Shown: positions 33,535-42,222 of the stretch, piece by piece
Layout of the letters: every line of letters starts with the position of its first letter
How positions within the stretch are numbered: position 1 is the first letter of the stretch
Origin: Kiritimatiellia bacterium
Lineage (GTDB): Bacteria; Verrucomicrobiota; Kiritimatiellia; CAIQIC01; JAGNIJ01
Direction of reading: 5' to 3'
DNA length: 64,000 nt
Assembly (NCBI GenBank): GCA_018001225.1
Contig: JAGNIJ010000010.1
Span: 37,804-101,803, forward strand
The notes under the pieces: model-generated
The model's input: the letters and a program-made list of their open reading frames with translations, nothing else
Database searches by the model: none
What the model was told of the DNA's origin: nothing
Translations under genes and position numbers: made by a program

Positions 33535-36198
33535 TTGAAAACGCGCACATACATCTGCATGGCCGCGCTGCTCCTCGGGGCGGCGGCCCCCGCCGGGGCG
33601 CAAGCGCCCTCCATCCTGAACTACCAGGGCCGGGTCGCCGTGGGCGGAACGAATTACGACGGCTCGGGCCAGTTCCGGTTCGCGCTGGTGAACGGCGCCG
33701 GGACGACCACGTACTGGAGCAACGGCGTCAATGCCGTGACCACCACGGTGACCAAGGGCCTGTACTCGGTGCTGCTGGGCGATACGAACGAGGCGAACAT
33801 GGGCGCCATGACGGCGGCCCTCTTCACCAATTCCGACGTGCGCCTGCGCGTCTGGTTCGCGCCCCAGGGCTCGACGCCGCAGCTACTCTCGCCCGACCAG
33901 CGCGTCGCCGCGTCCGGCTACGCCCTGGTGGCCGCCAACGCCGATAACGCCCGGACGGCCGGGGACGCCGACGAATTGGACGGGCAGCACGGCTGGTATT
34001 ACCTGAACGCCGCGAATACGACCGGCACGGTGAACGACGCGCGGCTCTCCACCAATATCCCGCGTCTCAACGCGTCCCAGAACTTCAGCGGCGCGAACCA
34101 CTTCCTTTCCACCGTGGGCATCGGCGTGACGAATCCGCAGAAGCGGCTCGAGGTGCGGGCGACCTCGTCGGCGGACGGGGTCCGGGTGGACGGCATCGGC
34201 GTGCCGGCCGGCCTGCAGTGGTGCACCAACGGAACCATGCTGTGCGAGCTCGGCGTGGCGGCCGCCGCCCACAACTACAGCTCGGACGCGGCGCCCGGCG
34301 ACGCGGTGTTCCGGTTCGGCCGGCTGCTGGTGTTGAGCGGCTCCGGGGCCGCCGGCCTCGTGGTGGCCACCAACAATTACGTCGGCATTCACAAGACCAG
34401 CCCGGCTACACCGCTCGATGTCAACGGCACCGTGACGGCAACCGCCTTCGCGGGCAGCGGGGCCGGGCTCACGGGTGTGAACGCCGACCAGGTGGACGGA
34501 CTGCACGCCGCGTCCTTCGCGCAGTTGACTTCCAGCCCGACGTTCACCGGCACGGTGCACGCCGCCGGATTCGCGGGCGGCGGTGCGTCGCTGACGGGCG
34601 TGAATGCGGACCAGGTGGATGGCCTGCATGCCGCGTCCTTTGCGCAATTAAGCTCCAGTCCAACGTTCACGGGCACGGTCCATGCCGCCGGCTTTGCCGG
34701 GAACGGCGCGAGCGTGACCGGCGTGAACGCGGACCAGTTGGACGGGCAGCACGGCTGGTACTACCTGAACTTCGCCAACATGACGGGCGCGGTGACCGAC
34801 GCGCTGTTATCCACCAACATCCCGCGCCTCAACGCGGCCCAGAACTTCAGCGGGGCCAACCACTTCCTTTCCAGCGTGGGCATTGGCGTGACCAATCCGC
34901 AGAAGCGGCTCGAGGTCCGGGTCACGAGCGCCGCCGACGGCCTCCGCGTGGACGGCGCGGGCGCCGGGGTCGCCCCGGCCATTTCCTTCAGCACCAACGA
35001 CACCGTGCACGGGGAACTCGGCCAGGCGGCGGCGGGCGGACAATACAGCACGGACGCCGCGGGCGGCGACTTCGTGATCCGCAACAACAGCGGCAAGGTG
35101 CTCATCCAGAACGGCGGCGGCGCCTCGGCCCTGGCCGTGTGGACCAACAACTACGTGGGCATTCACAAGACCAACCCGTCCACGGCCCTCGACGTGAACG
35201 GAACGGTGACGGCTACCGCGTTTCATGGAGACGGCTCCGCGCTCACGAACCTGAACGTGAGCACGCTGGACGTGTGGGGGAAAACAATGATCGTGGGGCA
35301 AAGCTGGGGCGACGGGCCGTTTCAGGTGTACGGCTCGAAATGGGTGACGGACCAGACGAACGCGAACTTCGGCTGGTATTTAAGCGGATGGGGCGCCTGG
35401 CAATCCTTTACCGCGGGAACCAACGGCACCTTGGCCGCCGTTCAGGCGTATGTCTATTCCTATACCGGCGGGCTGTGGACGGCCACGTTAAGCATCTACA
35501 ACGGCGAGGGCGCCACCGGGGCCGTGCTTTGCTCCCAGACCGTCGGCGGCGACCACGTGAATCAAGCCCGCACGTTCACCCTCGAATCGCCTGTTTCACT
35601 CATTGCCAGCAACCAGTACACCTTCTACTTTCATAACTACTCCGCCGAGTTGACGGTGAGAGCCTCGACCAACGTCTACGCGAGAGGCCGATCCAGTTAC
35701 TCGGTTGATTACGATTACCACTTCTCCACCTACATGATCCAGACGGCGGAGGTGGCGGCGCTGGTCGTCCAGCCGAACACGCTCAACGTCGGGATCGGCA
35801 CGACCAACCCGACCAACAAGCTGCACGTGGTCGGCACGGTCCAGGCCACGGCGTACCTCACCTCCAGCGACAGCGAGATGAAGGAGAATTTCCGGCCGGT
35901 GGACGCGGAGGTTATCCTGGACGGTGTCTCGGCGCTGCCCATGGCGACCTGGAACTTCAAGGACGACGCGTCCGGCACGCACCTGGGCCCGATGGCCCAG
36001 GATTTCCACGCGGCCTTCGGCCTCGGCAATACCGAGCGGGGCATCTTCACCGTGGACGCCGACGGCGTCGCCCTCGCCGCCATCCAGGGCTTGAACCGGA
36101 AACTGGAGGCCGCGTTGCAGGCGAAGGAGCGGGAGATCGCGGAACTTCATCGGCGCGTGGAACAGTTGGAGAAGCTGTTGCCTTCGGCTAATCCATGA
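33535..36198 (+). CDS. Tail-fibre-like protein with NYQG head and S74 self-cleaving chaperone domain
   Basis: The product of about 887 aa probably starts at TTG (33535) with AGGAGA upstream. The signal peptide ends near GAQA (23). The NYQG head (SILNYQGRVAVGG, GLYSVLLGDTNE) is followed by a shaft built from repeats: two 41-residue units and two copies of a block starting DGQHGWYYLN. A beta-sandwich region (about 600-720) precedes the C-terminal peptidase S74 intramolecular chaperone (about 775-850: SSDSEMKENFRPV, HLGPMAQDFHAAF) and a final coiled coil. S74 domains trimerise beta-helical fibres and then cut themselves off. This strongly suggests a trimeric fibre. The next gene overlaps by ATGA. 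Confidence 0.83.
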   Translation: MKTRTYICMAALLLGAAAPAGAQAPSILNYQGRVAVGGTNYDGSGQFRFALVNGAGTTTYWSNGVNAVTTTVTKGLYSVLLGDTNEANMGAMTAALFTNSDVRLRVWFAPQGSTPQLLSPDQRVAASGYALVAANADNARTAGDADELDGQHGWYYLNAANTTGTVNDARLSTNIPRLNASQNFSGANHFLSTVGIGVTNPQKRLEVRATSSADGVRVDGIGVPAGLQWCTNGTMLCELGVAAAAHNYSSDAAPGDAVFRFGRLLVLSGSGAAGLVVATNNYVGIHKTSPATPLDVNGTVTATAFAGSGAGLTGVNADQVDGLHAASFAQLTSSPTFTGTVHAAGFAGGGASLTGVNADQVDGLHAASFAQLSSSPTFTGTVHAAGFAGNGASVTGVNADQLDGQHGWYYLNFANMTGAVTDALLSTNIPRLNAAQNFSGANHFLSSVGIGVTNPQKRLEVRVTSAADGLRVDGAGAGVAPAISFSTNDTVHGELGQAAAGGQYSTDAAGGDFVIRNNSGKVLIQNGGGASALAVWTNNYVGIHKTNPSTALDVNGTVTATAFHGDGSALTNLNVSTLDVWGKTMIVGQSWGDGPFQVYGSKWVTDQTNANFGWYLSGWGAWQSFTAGTNGTLAAVQAYVYSYTGGLWTATLSIYNGEGATGAVLCSQTVGGDHVNQARTFTLESPVSLIASNQYTFYFHNYSAELTVRASTNVYARGRSSYSVDYDYHFSTYMIQTAEVAALVVQPNTLNVGIGTTNPTNKLHVVGTVQATAYLTSSDSEMKENFRPVDAEVILDGVSALPMATWNFKDDASGTHLGPMAQDFHAAFGLGNTERGIFTVDADGVALAAIQGLNRKLEAALQAKEREIAELHRRVEQLEKLLPSANP
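33979..34975 (+). repeat. Internal repeats in the S74 fibre gene
   Basis: A 123-bp (41-codon) unit encoding GVNADQVDGLHAASFAQL and onward occurs twice in tandem (34474-34596 and 34597-34719), and its start recurs at 34720. A longer block beginning GACGGGCAGCACGGCTGG occurs at 33979 and again at 34741 (762 bp apart), covering NIPRLNA, QNFSGANHFLS and VGIGVTNPQKRLEV. Such units build fibre shafts and can vary in number by recombination. Confidence 0.85.
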
Positions 36199-38147
36199 TC
36201 GCGATGCGACAGAGCTTGGCCGTCCTGGCGGCGCTGTTCCTGTGCGCCGCCGCGGCGACCGGCACGCGCACGGGCGGCGTCTATGCGGTGACCGCCGACA
36301 CGCTGGACGGCGGCGGACAGCGCGCGGCGGGCGCGGCCTATGTCAACGACGCCAGCATGGGAGCCATCGGAGACCTTGCCGGGAGCGGGACCGTTCTGAA
36401 AGGCGGCTACCCGGGCCAGCTCATGGACCTGGCCGGCGTGAACGTGAGCGTGACGCCGATCCCGATGGACGAGGGGACGACCGGCCAGGTGGCCGCGGTG
36501 GCGCGCTGGGATGACGATACGGTCTCGCCGCTCGGCAGCAACGATGTCCAGTGGGCCAGCCCGGCCTATCCTTTCGCCAGTGTTACGCCCGACGGCCGGC
36601 TCGTGGCCGCCATCGTCTATGCCGATATCCGCACGGCCGTCACGGGGCTCTACTTCGGCCTGGCGGGTTCCGCGACGCAGACGGTCATGGACGCCGATTC
36701 GGACAACTTCGGAATCTACGCCGGCGACGACATCAAGGATTCGTGGCAGGTCGAGAACTTCGGCGCGGACAACCCGGACGGCCTGGCGGACGCCGACCCG
36801 GATGGCGACCGGCGGGACAACCGGAACGAGTACGTCACCGGCACGCAACCCGACGACGAGGGTTCCTTCTTTAAGCTGTGGAACGAGCGGATCGAGCAGG
36901 TGACCACGCAAGGCGACGTGTTCTATCATCCGCGGCTGGATAGCCGGACGTATGACGTCCTGCGATCCACGGCCCTGCTGGCCCCCGACTGGAGCGATTC
37001 GTTCGCCTATTCCGAGTCCCTCGCCGGCGCCACCTGCACCGTGCGGGACCTGGACCTCGCCGCCGACGCGACCTACTACCGCGTGCGGGTCGAAATCATC
37101 CCCACCAACTGCGGCGAGTTTGCCCTGGCCTATCTCCCGACGCTCTGGGACCAGCGCGGTTATGCCCTCGCGCTGGCGGACTTCAACGAGGACGGCACGC
37201 TGGACATGTTCGTGGGCTACAACGGGCCGGCGCAGATCCTTCTCGTGGCGACCAACGAGGGTTTCTATCCCGTTGTGACCGACAGCGGTCAGCGGCTCGG
37301 TACCGGCACGGTGTACGGCGCCGCCGCGGCCGACCTCAACGGCGACGCGCGCGTGGACGTGCTCACGGCGGGCCCGGACGGCGCGCGCATCTGGTACAAC
37401 AGCGGCAGTGCCGTGTTCACCGGCGGCCTGTACGCGGCGACGAACACCTATTGCACCGCCGTCGCGGTGGGCGACCTGAACGGCGATACGAACGACGACC
37501 TGTTCATCTGCCGGGGCAGCGCGGCGTTCGGGTTCAAGAACCTGGTGCTGACCAACAACCGGTCCGGCGTATTCGCGCCCGTGGACCAGTCGGCGTTCAT
37601 CCTGGACCGCAGCTACGGCGTGGCGCTGGGGGATCTCGACAACGACGGGGACCTGGATGCGTACGTCGCCAACAGCGTCGCGAACCGGTGCTACCGGAAC
37701 GACGGCCGCGCCCGCTTCACCCTCTGGGGGACGGACAGCCGCGTGGACGACAGCCGCGGCACGGCGATCGCCGACCTGAACGGCGACGGCTGGCGGGACG
37801 TGGTCGTGGCGAACGCCTGGCCGGGTCCCGGCATCGTGTATCTTAATCGCACGAACGGCGTGCTGGAGGCGTATCCGCTGGGCGCGGACTCGTCCGACGG
37901 CACGGGCGTGGCCGTGGCGGACCTGGACGGCGACCTGCGGCTCGATATCGCCATGTCCGGCTGGGAGGACAACACCGTCTGGTTCGGCCTCGACGGCACC
38001 AACTTCGCCCGGAGCAGCCAGTCCCTTGGCAGCGAGCGGGGGCAGGCCGTCGCGGTCGGAAACATCAACCGCGAGAGCGCCTTGGACCTCGTGTTTGTCC
38101 ACTACGACTCGACCAACACGCTCTGGCTCAACCAGTGCGAGCCGTAG
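36195..38147 (+). CDS. Secreted FG-GAP/VCBS seven-repeat beta-propeller protein
   Basis: The 650-aa product has a signal peptide (about 22 residues). Its N-terminal module ends GGYPGQLMDLAGV, a signature I associate with many exported proteins of Kiritimatiellota and Verrucomicrobiota. A beta domain and an Asp-rich calcium linker (DADPDGDRRDNRNEYVTGT) follow, then an integrin-alpha-like propeller (about 310-645). FG-GAP calcium loops are seen at DFNEDGTLD, DLNGDARVD, DLNGDTNDD, DLDNDGDLD, DLNGDGWRD and DLDGDLRLD, and a weaker NINRESALD makes seven. It would be a surface ligand-binding or scaffold protein. It is the last gene of the 20-kb operon. Confidence 0.85.
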   Translation: MIAMRQSLAVLAALFLCAAAATGTRTGGVYAVTADTLDGGGQRAAGAAYVNDASMGAIGDLAGSGTVLKGGYPGQLMDLAGVNVSVTPIPMDEGTTGQVAAVARWDDDTVSPLGSNDVQWASPAYPFASVTPDGRLVAAIVYADIRTAVTGLYFGLAGSATQTVMDADSDNFGIYAGDDIKDSWQVENFGADNPDGLADADPDGDRRDNRNEYVTGTQPDDEGSFFKLWNERIEQVTTQGDVFYHPRLDSRTYDVLRSTALLAPDWSDSFAYSESLAGATCTVRDLDLAADATYYRVRVEIIPTNCGEFALAYLPTLWDQRGYALALADFNEDGTLDMFVGYNGPAQILLVATNEGFYPVVTDSGQRLGTGTVYGAAAADLNGDARVDVLTAGPDGARIWYNSGSAVFTGGLYAATNTYCTAVAVGDLNGDTNDDLFICRGSAAFGFKNLVLTNNRSGVFAPVDQSAFILDRSYGVALGDLDNDGDLDAYVANSVANRCYRNDGRARFTLWGTDSRVDDSRGTAIADLNGDGWRDVVVANAWPGPGIVYLNRTNGVLEAYPLGADSSDGTGVAVADLDGDLRLDIAMSGWEDNTVWFGLDGTNFARSSQSLGSERGQAVAVGNINRESALDLVFVHYDSTNTLWLNQCEP

Positions 38148-38181
38148 ACTTTTTTCGCGGGCATCCGCCGGCCGAACGCCC

Positions 38182-38187
38182 TATACT
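38182..38187 (+). promoter_or_regulatory. Candidate -10 box (TATACT) of the DUF72/gloB-like operon
   Basis: TATACT lies 8 bp before the DUF72 start codon, so a message from it would be leaderless. A T-rich tract (38149-38155) sits about 27 bp upstream in place of a clear -35 box. No Shine-Dalgarno sequence precedes the ATG. Confidence 0.4.
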
Positions 38188-38195
38188 CGGATCGC

Positions 38196-39086
38196 ATGAC
38201 CGAGGCCGCGGGCAGCATTCACGTGGGGGTGGCCGGCTGGTCCTACCCGGATTGGGAGGGCTATGTATACTCCCGCCGGGAAAAGGACAAGCTGCGGTTC
38301 GTCGCGGGCTACCTCGACCTGATCGAGATCAACAGCACCTTCTACCGCCCGCCCGCCGCGAAGACGGCGGCCGCCTGGGCGCGGCAGACCGCGGACCTCC
38401 CGGATTTCTTTTTCAGCGCCAAGTTGCACCGCGACTTCACCCACGAGGGGCGGTTCTCGGAAGCCGCGGCCCGCGCGTTCCTCGACGGGCTGAAGCCCAT
38501 TTCGGACGTCGGCCGGCTCCGGCACCTCCTCGCCCAGTTCCGGTACGATTTCGCGGACTCGCCGGATGCTCGAAAACGGCTCCGGTCCATTGCCGGATCG
38601 TTCGGCGGCGCGGCCGTCCTGGTCATGGAAATGCGGCACCGATCCTGGCAGGCCCCGGCGAACCTGGAGTTCCTGGCCGGGCTGGGGGTGACCGTGGCGA
38701 ACCTGGACTATCCCACGGGCCGCGACTCGTTCGACCTGCGCGAATGCCGGGTCGGTGAGCATGGGTATCTGCGCCTGCACGGACGCAACCGCGCGGCGTG
38801 GTTCGACCGCCAGGCCGGGCGGGACGAAACCTACAACTACCTCTATTCCAAAACAGAATTGGAGGACATCCGCGCCCGCGCCGTCGCGCTGGCCAGGACG
38901 TTCCGGTCCCTGACGATCGTGGCCAACAACCACTACCAGGGCAAGGAGCTGGCCAACGCGTTGCAGCTCAAGGCTATGCTCTCCGGCCGGAAAGTTCGCG
39001 TGCCGCCGGATCTTCTGCGACAATACCCCGAACTGGCGGAAATCGCCCGCGAAAGGAATCCCCATGACGAAGGCGCGCTGTTTTGA
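38196..39086 (+). CDS. DUF72 family protein (TIM-barrel, YecE-like)
   Basis: The 296-aa product has the usual DUF72 landmarks: VGVAGWSYPDWEG near the N-terminus, EINSTFYRPP, FSAKLHRDFTH, LLAQFRYDF, VMEMRHRSW and NLDYPTG, then LRLHGRN and the YLYSKTELEDI...NNHYQGKELANA ending. The family folds as a TIM barrel and is cytosolic; its biochemical role is unknown. The length is normal (250-300). It overlaps the next gene by 23 bp and is probably co-transcribed with it. Confidence 0.92.
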   Translation: MTEAAGSIHVGVAGWSYPDWEGYVYSRREKDKLRFVAGYLDLIEINSTFYRPPAAKTAAAWARQTADLPDFFFSAKLHRDFTHEGRFSEAAARAFLDGLKPISDVGRLRHLLAQFRYDFADSPDARKRLRSIAGSFGGAAVLVMEMRHRSWQAPANLEFLAGLGVTVANLDYPTGRDSFDLRECRVGEHGYLRLHGRNRAAWFDRQAGRDETYNYLYSKTELEDIRARAVALARTFRSLTIVANNHYQGKELANALQLKAMLSGRKVRVPPDLLRQYPELAEIARERNPHDEGALF

Positions 39087-39855
39087 GTATCCGCTGCGCG
39101 ACGCGCTCGTCGTGATCGTACCCGTGCTGGGCGACAACTTCAGCTACCTCGTCGCCGCAGGCGGCCGGGCCGCGGCGGTGGATCCGGCGGATGCCGCCCC
39201 GTTGCTCGATCAGGTGAAGGCTCGGGGCCTGAAGCTGGACCTGATCCTCAACACGCATCACCATTTCGACCACGTCGCCGGTAACGAGGAACTGAAGGCC
39301 CGGACGGGCTGCCGGGTGGCGGGGCCCGGCGACGTTCGCATCCCCGCGCTCGATCGGGCCGTGGCGGACGGGGACCGTCTCGCGCTGGGGCCCCTCACCA
39401 TCGAGGTCGTGGGCACGCCCGGCCATACCCGGAATCATCTCTGCTACTACCTCCCGTCGGGCCCGGCCCTGTGGACGGGCGACACGCTCTTTACCGGCGG
39501 TTGCGGACGGCTGATCGAGGGCGGCTCCGCGACCATGTGGGGGTCGTTGCATGCGCTTTCGCTGCTGCCCGACGATACGCTGGTATTCTGCGGCCACGAT
39601 TACGCGGTCGAGAATCTCCAGTTCGCGGCGGAACTGCAGCCCGACAACGAGGAGATCCGCCGGCGGCTGACCGACCTCCAGGCCCGCGCCCGGGAGGGCC
39701 GTCCCACCGTGCCGTCCACGCTTGCCGAGGAAAAGGCCACGAATCCCTTCCTGCGGTCGGACGCCCCCGAGCTTCTCCAACGGCTGGGACTGACCGGCCT
39801 GGAACCGGCGCGGGTCTTCGCCGAATTGCGGCGGAGGAAAGACGAGTACCGGTAA
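39064..39855 (+). CDS. gloB: Metallo-beta-lactamase-fold hydrolase, GloB-like
   Basis: The 263-aa product has glyoxalase II-type metal motifs: THHHFDH (about 62-68), GHTRNHLCYY and CGHDYAVENLQFA near 178-190. These bind two metal ions and hydrolyse thioesters such as S-lactoylglutathione. The C-terminal helical region (LTDLQARAREGRPTVPSTLAEEKATNPFLR) is the glyoxalase II substrate-binding extension, which makes this closer to true GloB than to generic MBL proteins. AAAGGA before the ATG supports a start inside the end of DUF72. The physiological thiol in this organism is not known. Confidence 0.88.
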   Translation: MTKARCFEYPLRDALVVIVPVLGDNFSYLVAAGGRAAAVDPADAAPLLDQVKARGLKLDLILNTHHHFDHVAGNEELKARTGCRVAGPGDVRIPALDRAVADGDRLALGPLTIEVVGTPGHTRNHLCYYLPSGPALWTGDTLFTGGCGRLIEGGSATMWGSLHALSLLPDDTLVFCGHDYAVENLQFAAELQPDNEEIRRRLTDLQARAREGRPTVPSTLAEEKATNPFLRSDAPELLQRLGLTGLEPARVFAELRRRKDEYR

Positions 39856-39897
39856 GCTGTTCTTGAAGACAGGATGCCCTCGTCCCGCGGCAGCTTA

Positions 39898-40989
39898 TTA
39901 CGGATTGATAAGCACCACGGTCCGTAGTCCCACGTCATTGCCTTCGTAGTCAATGAAGTTGCCCCAGCGATGGCCCACGCGGCATCGGTCGGCGTAACTG
40001 CCCCAATGGCCGCCGCGTACCATGCGGCCGATGCCGACGGTGTCCGGGTGCCAGTCGAAGACCCATTCCTCGACGTTCCCCGCCATATCGTAGAGTCCGT
40101 ATCCGTTCGGCGCGAAACACCCCACGGGACTCGTGTACGGGGTGGGATCGTTGTCGTAATCCGGATGATACTTGTACGTCGGGCTGGTATCATAGGGGAT
40201 GTCGTACATGTTGCTTCTGTAGTTCGACCGCGCATGCTGGATGGTGTCGCCCCAGGGGAAGCGGCGGCTTGACAGCCCGCCGCGCGCGGCATACTCCCAC
40301 TGGTCCGCCGTCGGCAGGCGGTACCCGTTGGCCGACGGCTTGACGAAGGGTTCCGGTTCCAGGCCGGCCTTGTAGACCCAGGTGAACGCCGCGTCTGTGT
40401 AGTAGGCCGGTTCCCGGCCTTCCTTCTGGCTGCGTGCGTTGCACCACTTCACGCAATCGTACCAGTCCACCCAGTACACGGGGTGATTGGTGGCCTTGCC
40501 GCTCCCGCTACGGAACGAATAGCCGTTCGTGACCGCCCACGCGCGCACGTCGTTCCACAAGGCCAGCGTCACCTCGTACTGGTCCATGCAGAACGACTCC
40601 ACGGTCAGATTGTAGGTCTCGGGGTAAAGCGTGCTGTGCGATTCGCCCGCCGCCAGCAGGTTCGTCCCGGAAATCATGCCGCCGGGGAGTCGAGTCATGT
40701 TTGTAGGCACGGGACAGACTGCGACCCGGAAGAAGCGCGGCACGGTCGACGCCATGGTGGTTCCGGTCGGCGCCAGGCCGCACCCCGTGTCATACCAGAC
40801 AGAGGACGTTGGACTGCAGGCCCATTCGATCCGGTACTGCACGACACCGTTGGTGGCATGGGTCCAACGCACCGTGCCGTGGCTGAAGGACGACTCAACG
40901 ATTTCCTCCGTAGCCTGGACCACGGTTGGCCCGAACACGAAAAGGGCCAGAAGCCCGCCTCGAATCAATGACGCTGTCTGCACGATCAT
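39898..40989 (-). CDS. SUMF1/FGE-fold secreted protein (downstream paralog)
   Basis: The 363-aa product has a signal peptide (after VQA) and a small beta domain (FSHGTVRWTHATNGVVQYRIEW). A formylglycine-generating-enzyme-fold domain follows (about 125-363: MCxDQYEVT-like MDQYEVTLALWNDV, VYWVDWYDCVKWCNARS, GYRLPTADQWEYAARGG, FPWGD, GLYDMAGNVEEWV, RMVRGGHWG). Of the two copper-binding Cys of true FGE, only the second position appears to be Cys (DRCRVG); the first is Ser. Sulfatase activation is therefore unlikely. The start may instead be a GTG at 40983, since GAGGAA is well spaced from it. It is second in an operon, 16 bp after its paralog. Confidence 0.85.
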   Translation of the reverse strand: MIVQTASLIRGGLLALFVFGPTVVQATEEIVESSFSHGTVRWTHATNGVVQYRIEWACSPTSSVWYDTGCGLAPTGTTMASTVPRFFRVAVCPVPTNMTRLPGGMISGTNLLAAGESHSTLYPETYNLTVESFCMDQYEVTLALWNDVRAWAVTNGYSFRSGSGKATNHPVYWVDWYDCVKWCNARSQKEGREPAYYTDAAFTWVYKAGLEPEPFVKPSANGYRLPTADQWEYAARGGLSSRRFPWGDTIQHARSNYRSNMYDIPYDTSPTYKYHPDYDNDPTPYTSPVGCFAPNGYGLYDMAGNVEEWVFDWHPDTVGIGRMVRGGHWGSYADRCRVGHRWGNFIDYEGNDVGLRTVVLINP

Positions 40990-41005
40990 TTCCTCAACAC
41001 GTTCA

Positions 41006-42094
41006 CTACGGCACGCTTCGGACCGTGCGGAAACCCGTGTCCATGTCGGCCGTGTACGCATCCCCGCTGGTCATGTGGCCGACCCGAAGTAATTCGGCGC
41101 GATCAACGCAACTGCCTCCTCGAACACTGTGGAGCCGTGTGCCGGTGCCCGGAATAAAGGTATAGACTCGCTCGCTGACATTGCCTGCCATATCGTACAG
41201 GCCGTAAGCATTCGGCGCAAAACTGCCTACCGGCAACGTGGGTGGAGACGGTTCGCTGGTGCCTGGGTGCAGCCCCCTCGTTGGGCTCGTATCGTACGGA
41301 TACACGTTGGTGCTGTAGTAGTTTGCCCGTGCATGCTGAATCTCATCGCCCCAGGGAAACCGCTGGCTTTGCAGCCCGCCCCGCGCAGCGTATTGAAACT
41401 CCTCGTCGGTCGGTAACCGGTATCCATTCGCCGATTCGTCAACATACAGGTTTGTGCACCAGACACTCCTGAACACGGCCGTCAAGGAGGCGTTTGTGTA
41501 ATAGACCGGATCAAGCCCCGCCTTCTCGCTGCGCGCATTGCACCATTTCACGCAGTCATAAAAAAACACTTCGATCATGGGGTGGTTCAGTGGCTTGTCA
41601 GGCAGGCCTGGAGGTACATAGATGTAATAACTGTTGCTGACGGCCCAATCGCGAACCTCGAACCACAGGGCCCGGGTCACTTCGTACCGATCCATGTAGA
41701 AGGAATCCACGGTGTGGCTGTACGTCTCGGGATACCAGGTGTTGGTCGTCTCCAGCGGGGCCAGCGGATTGGTACCGGAAATGACCCCGCCGGGTATCAG
41801 GACCATGGACTCGGGGACCATCAGGCGGGCCTTGACCCGGAACGCCATCGGGACCGGGGCGGTCATGACCGTCCCGGTCGGCGACAGGGTGCACCCGATA
41901 TCGCTCCAGTTCTGATCGCCGGGATCGGTGGCCCCCTGGAGGCGGTATTCGATGATCCGGTTGGTCGGATAACTCCACTTGAGGGTGCCGCGGTGGGAAA
42001 ACGAAGTGAGGGACAGTTCCTGCGCCCCGGCCGTCGCCATCAAGGCCAGCAGGCCCGCGAGCGCCGCGCCCCCGCCCGGAGATGCCGAGCGCAT
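41006..42094 (-). CDS. SUMF1/FGE-fold secreted protein (upstream paralog)
   Basis: The 362-aa product has a signal peptide (after AGA) and the same plan as the next gene: a short beta domain (FSHRGTLKWSYPTNRIIEYRL) and an FGE-like domain (MDRYEVTRALWFEV, FFYDCVKWCNARS, GYRLPTDEEFQYAARGG, FPWGDEIQHARANY, GLYDMAGNVSERV, SVRGGSC). Neither of the two catalytic Cys positions is kept (the motif runs GGSCVDRAELLRVG). A different role, such as carbohydrate or C-type-lectin-like binding, is more likely than oxidase activity. GGAGG lies upstream of the ATG. A TTGACA at 42148-42143 is a possible -35 box without a good -10. Confidence 0.85.
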   Translation of the reverse strand: MRSASPGGGAALAGLLALMATAGAQELSLTSFSHRGTLKWSYPTNRIIEYRLQGATDPGDQNWSDIGCTLSPTGTVMTAPVPMAFRVKARLMVPESMVLIPGGVISGTNPLAPLETTNTWYPETYSHTVDSFYMDRYEVTRALWFEVRDWAVSNSYYIYVPPGLPDKPLNHPMIEVFFYDCVKWCNARSEKAGLDPVYYTNASLTAVFRSVWCTNLYVDESANGYRLPTDEEFQYAARGGLQSQRFPWGDEIQHARANYYSTNVYPYDTSPTRGLHPGTSEPSPPTLPVGSFAPNAYGLYDMAGNVSERVYTFIPGTGTRLHSVRGGSCVDRAELLRVGHMTSGDAYTADMDTGFRTVRSVP

Positions 42095-42222
42095 CGTACC
42101 AATCCTCCTCTCTATAAAAGTTTGACGCCGCGGAAAAAAATATGTCAAGCCCCGTATCCTGTTTTTTTCTCTGGCTCCCGCGGCGGGGCCGGGCATAATC
42201 GGACCGTTTTCAGGAGGATCGC

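Noticed and set aside
34474..34719. Tandem repeats as a CRISPR array
   Set aside because: The 123-bp units are contiguous, lie in frame inside a fibre gene and have no spacers or cas genes nearby.
18455..38147. The fibre operon as a prophage
   Set aside because: There are no capsid, terminase, portal, integrase or lysis genes, and every protein has a Sec signal peptide, which phage structural proteins do not have.
39898..42094. Aerobic formylglycine-generating enzymes for the sulfatases
   Set aside because: They are exported and lack one or both copper-binding Cys; the radical-SAM maturase in the sulfatase operon explains activation better.
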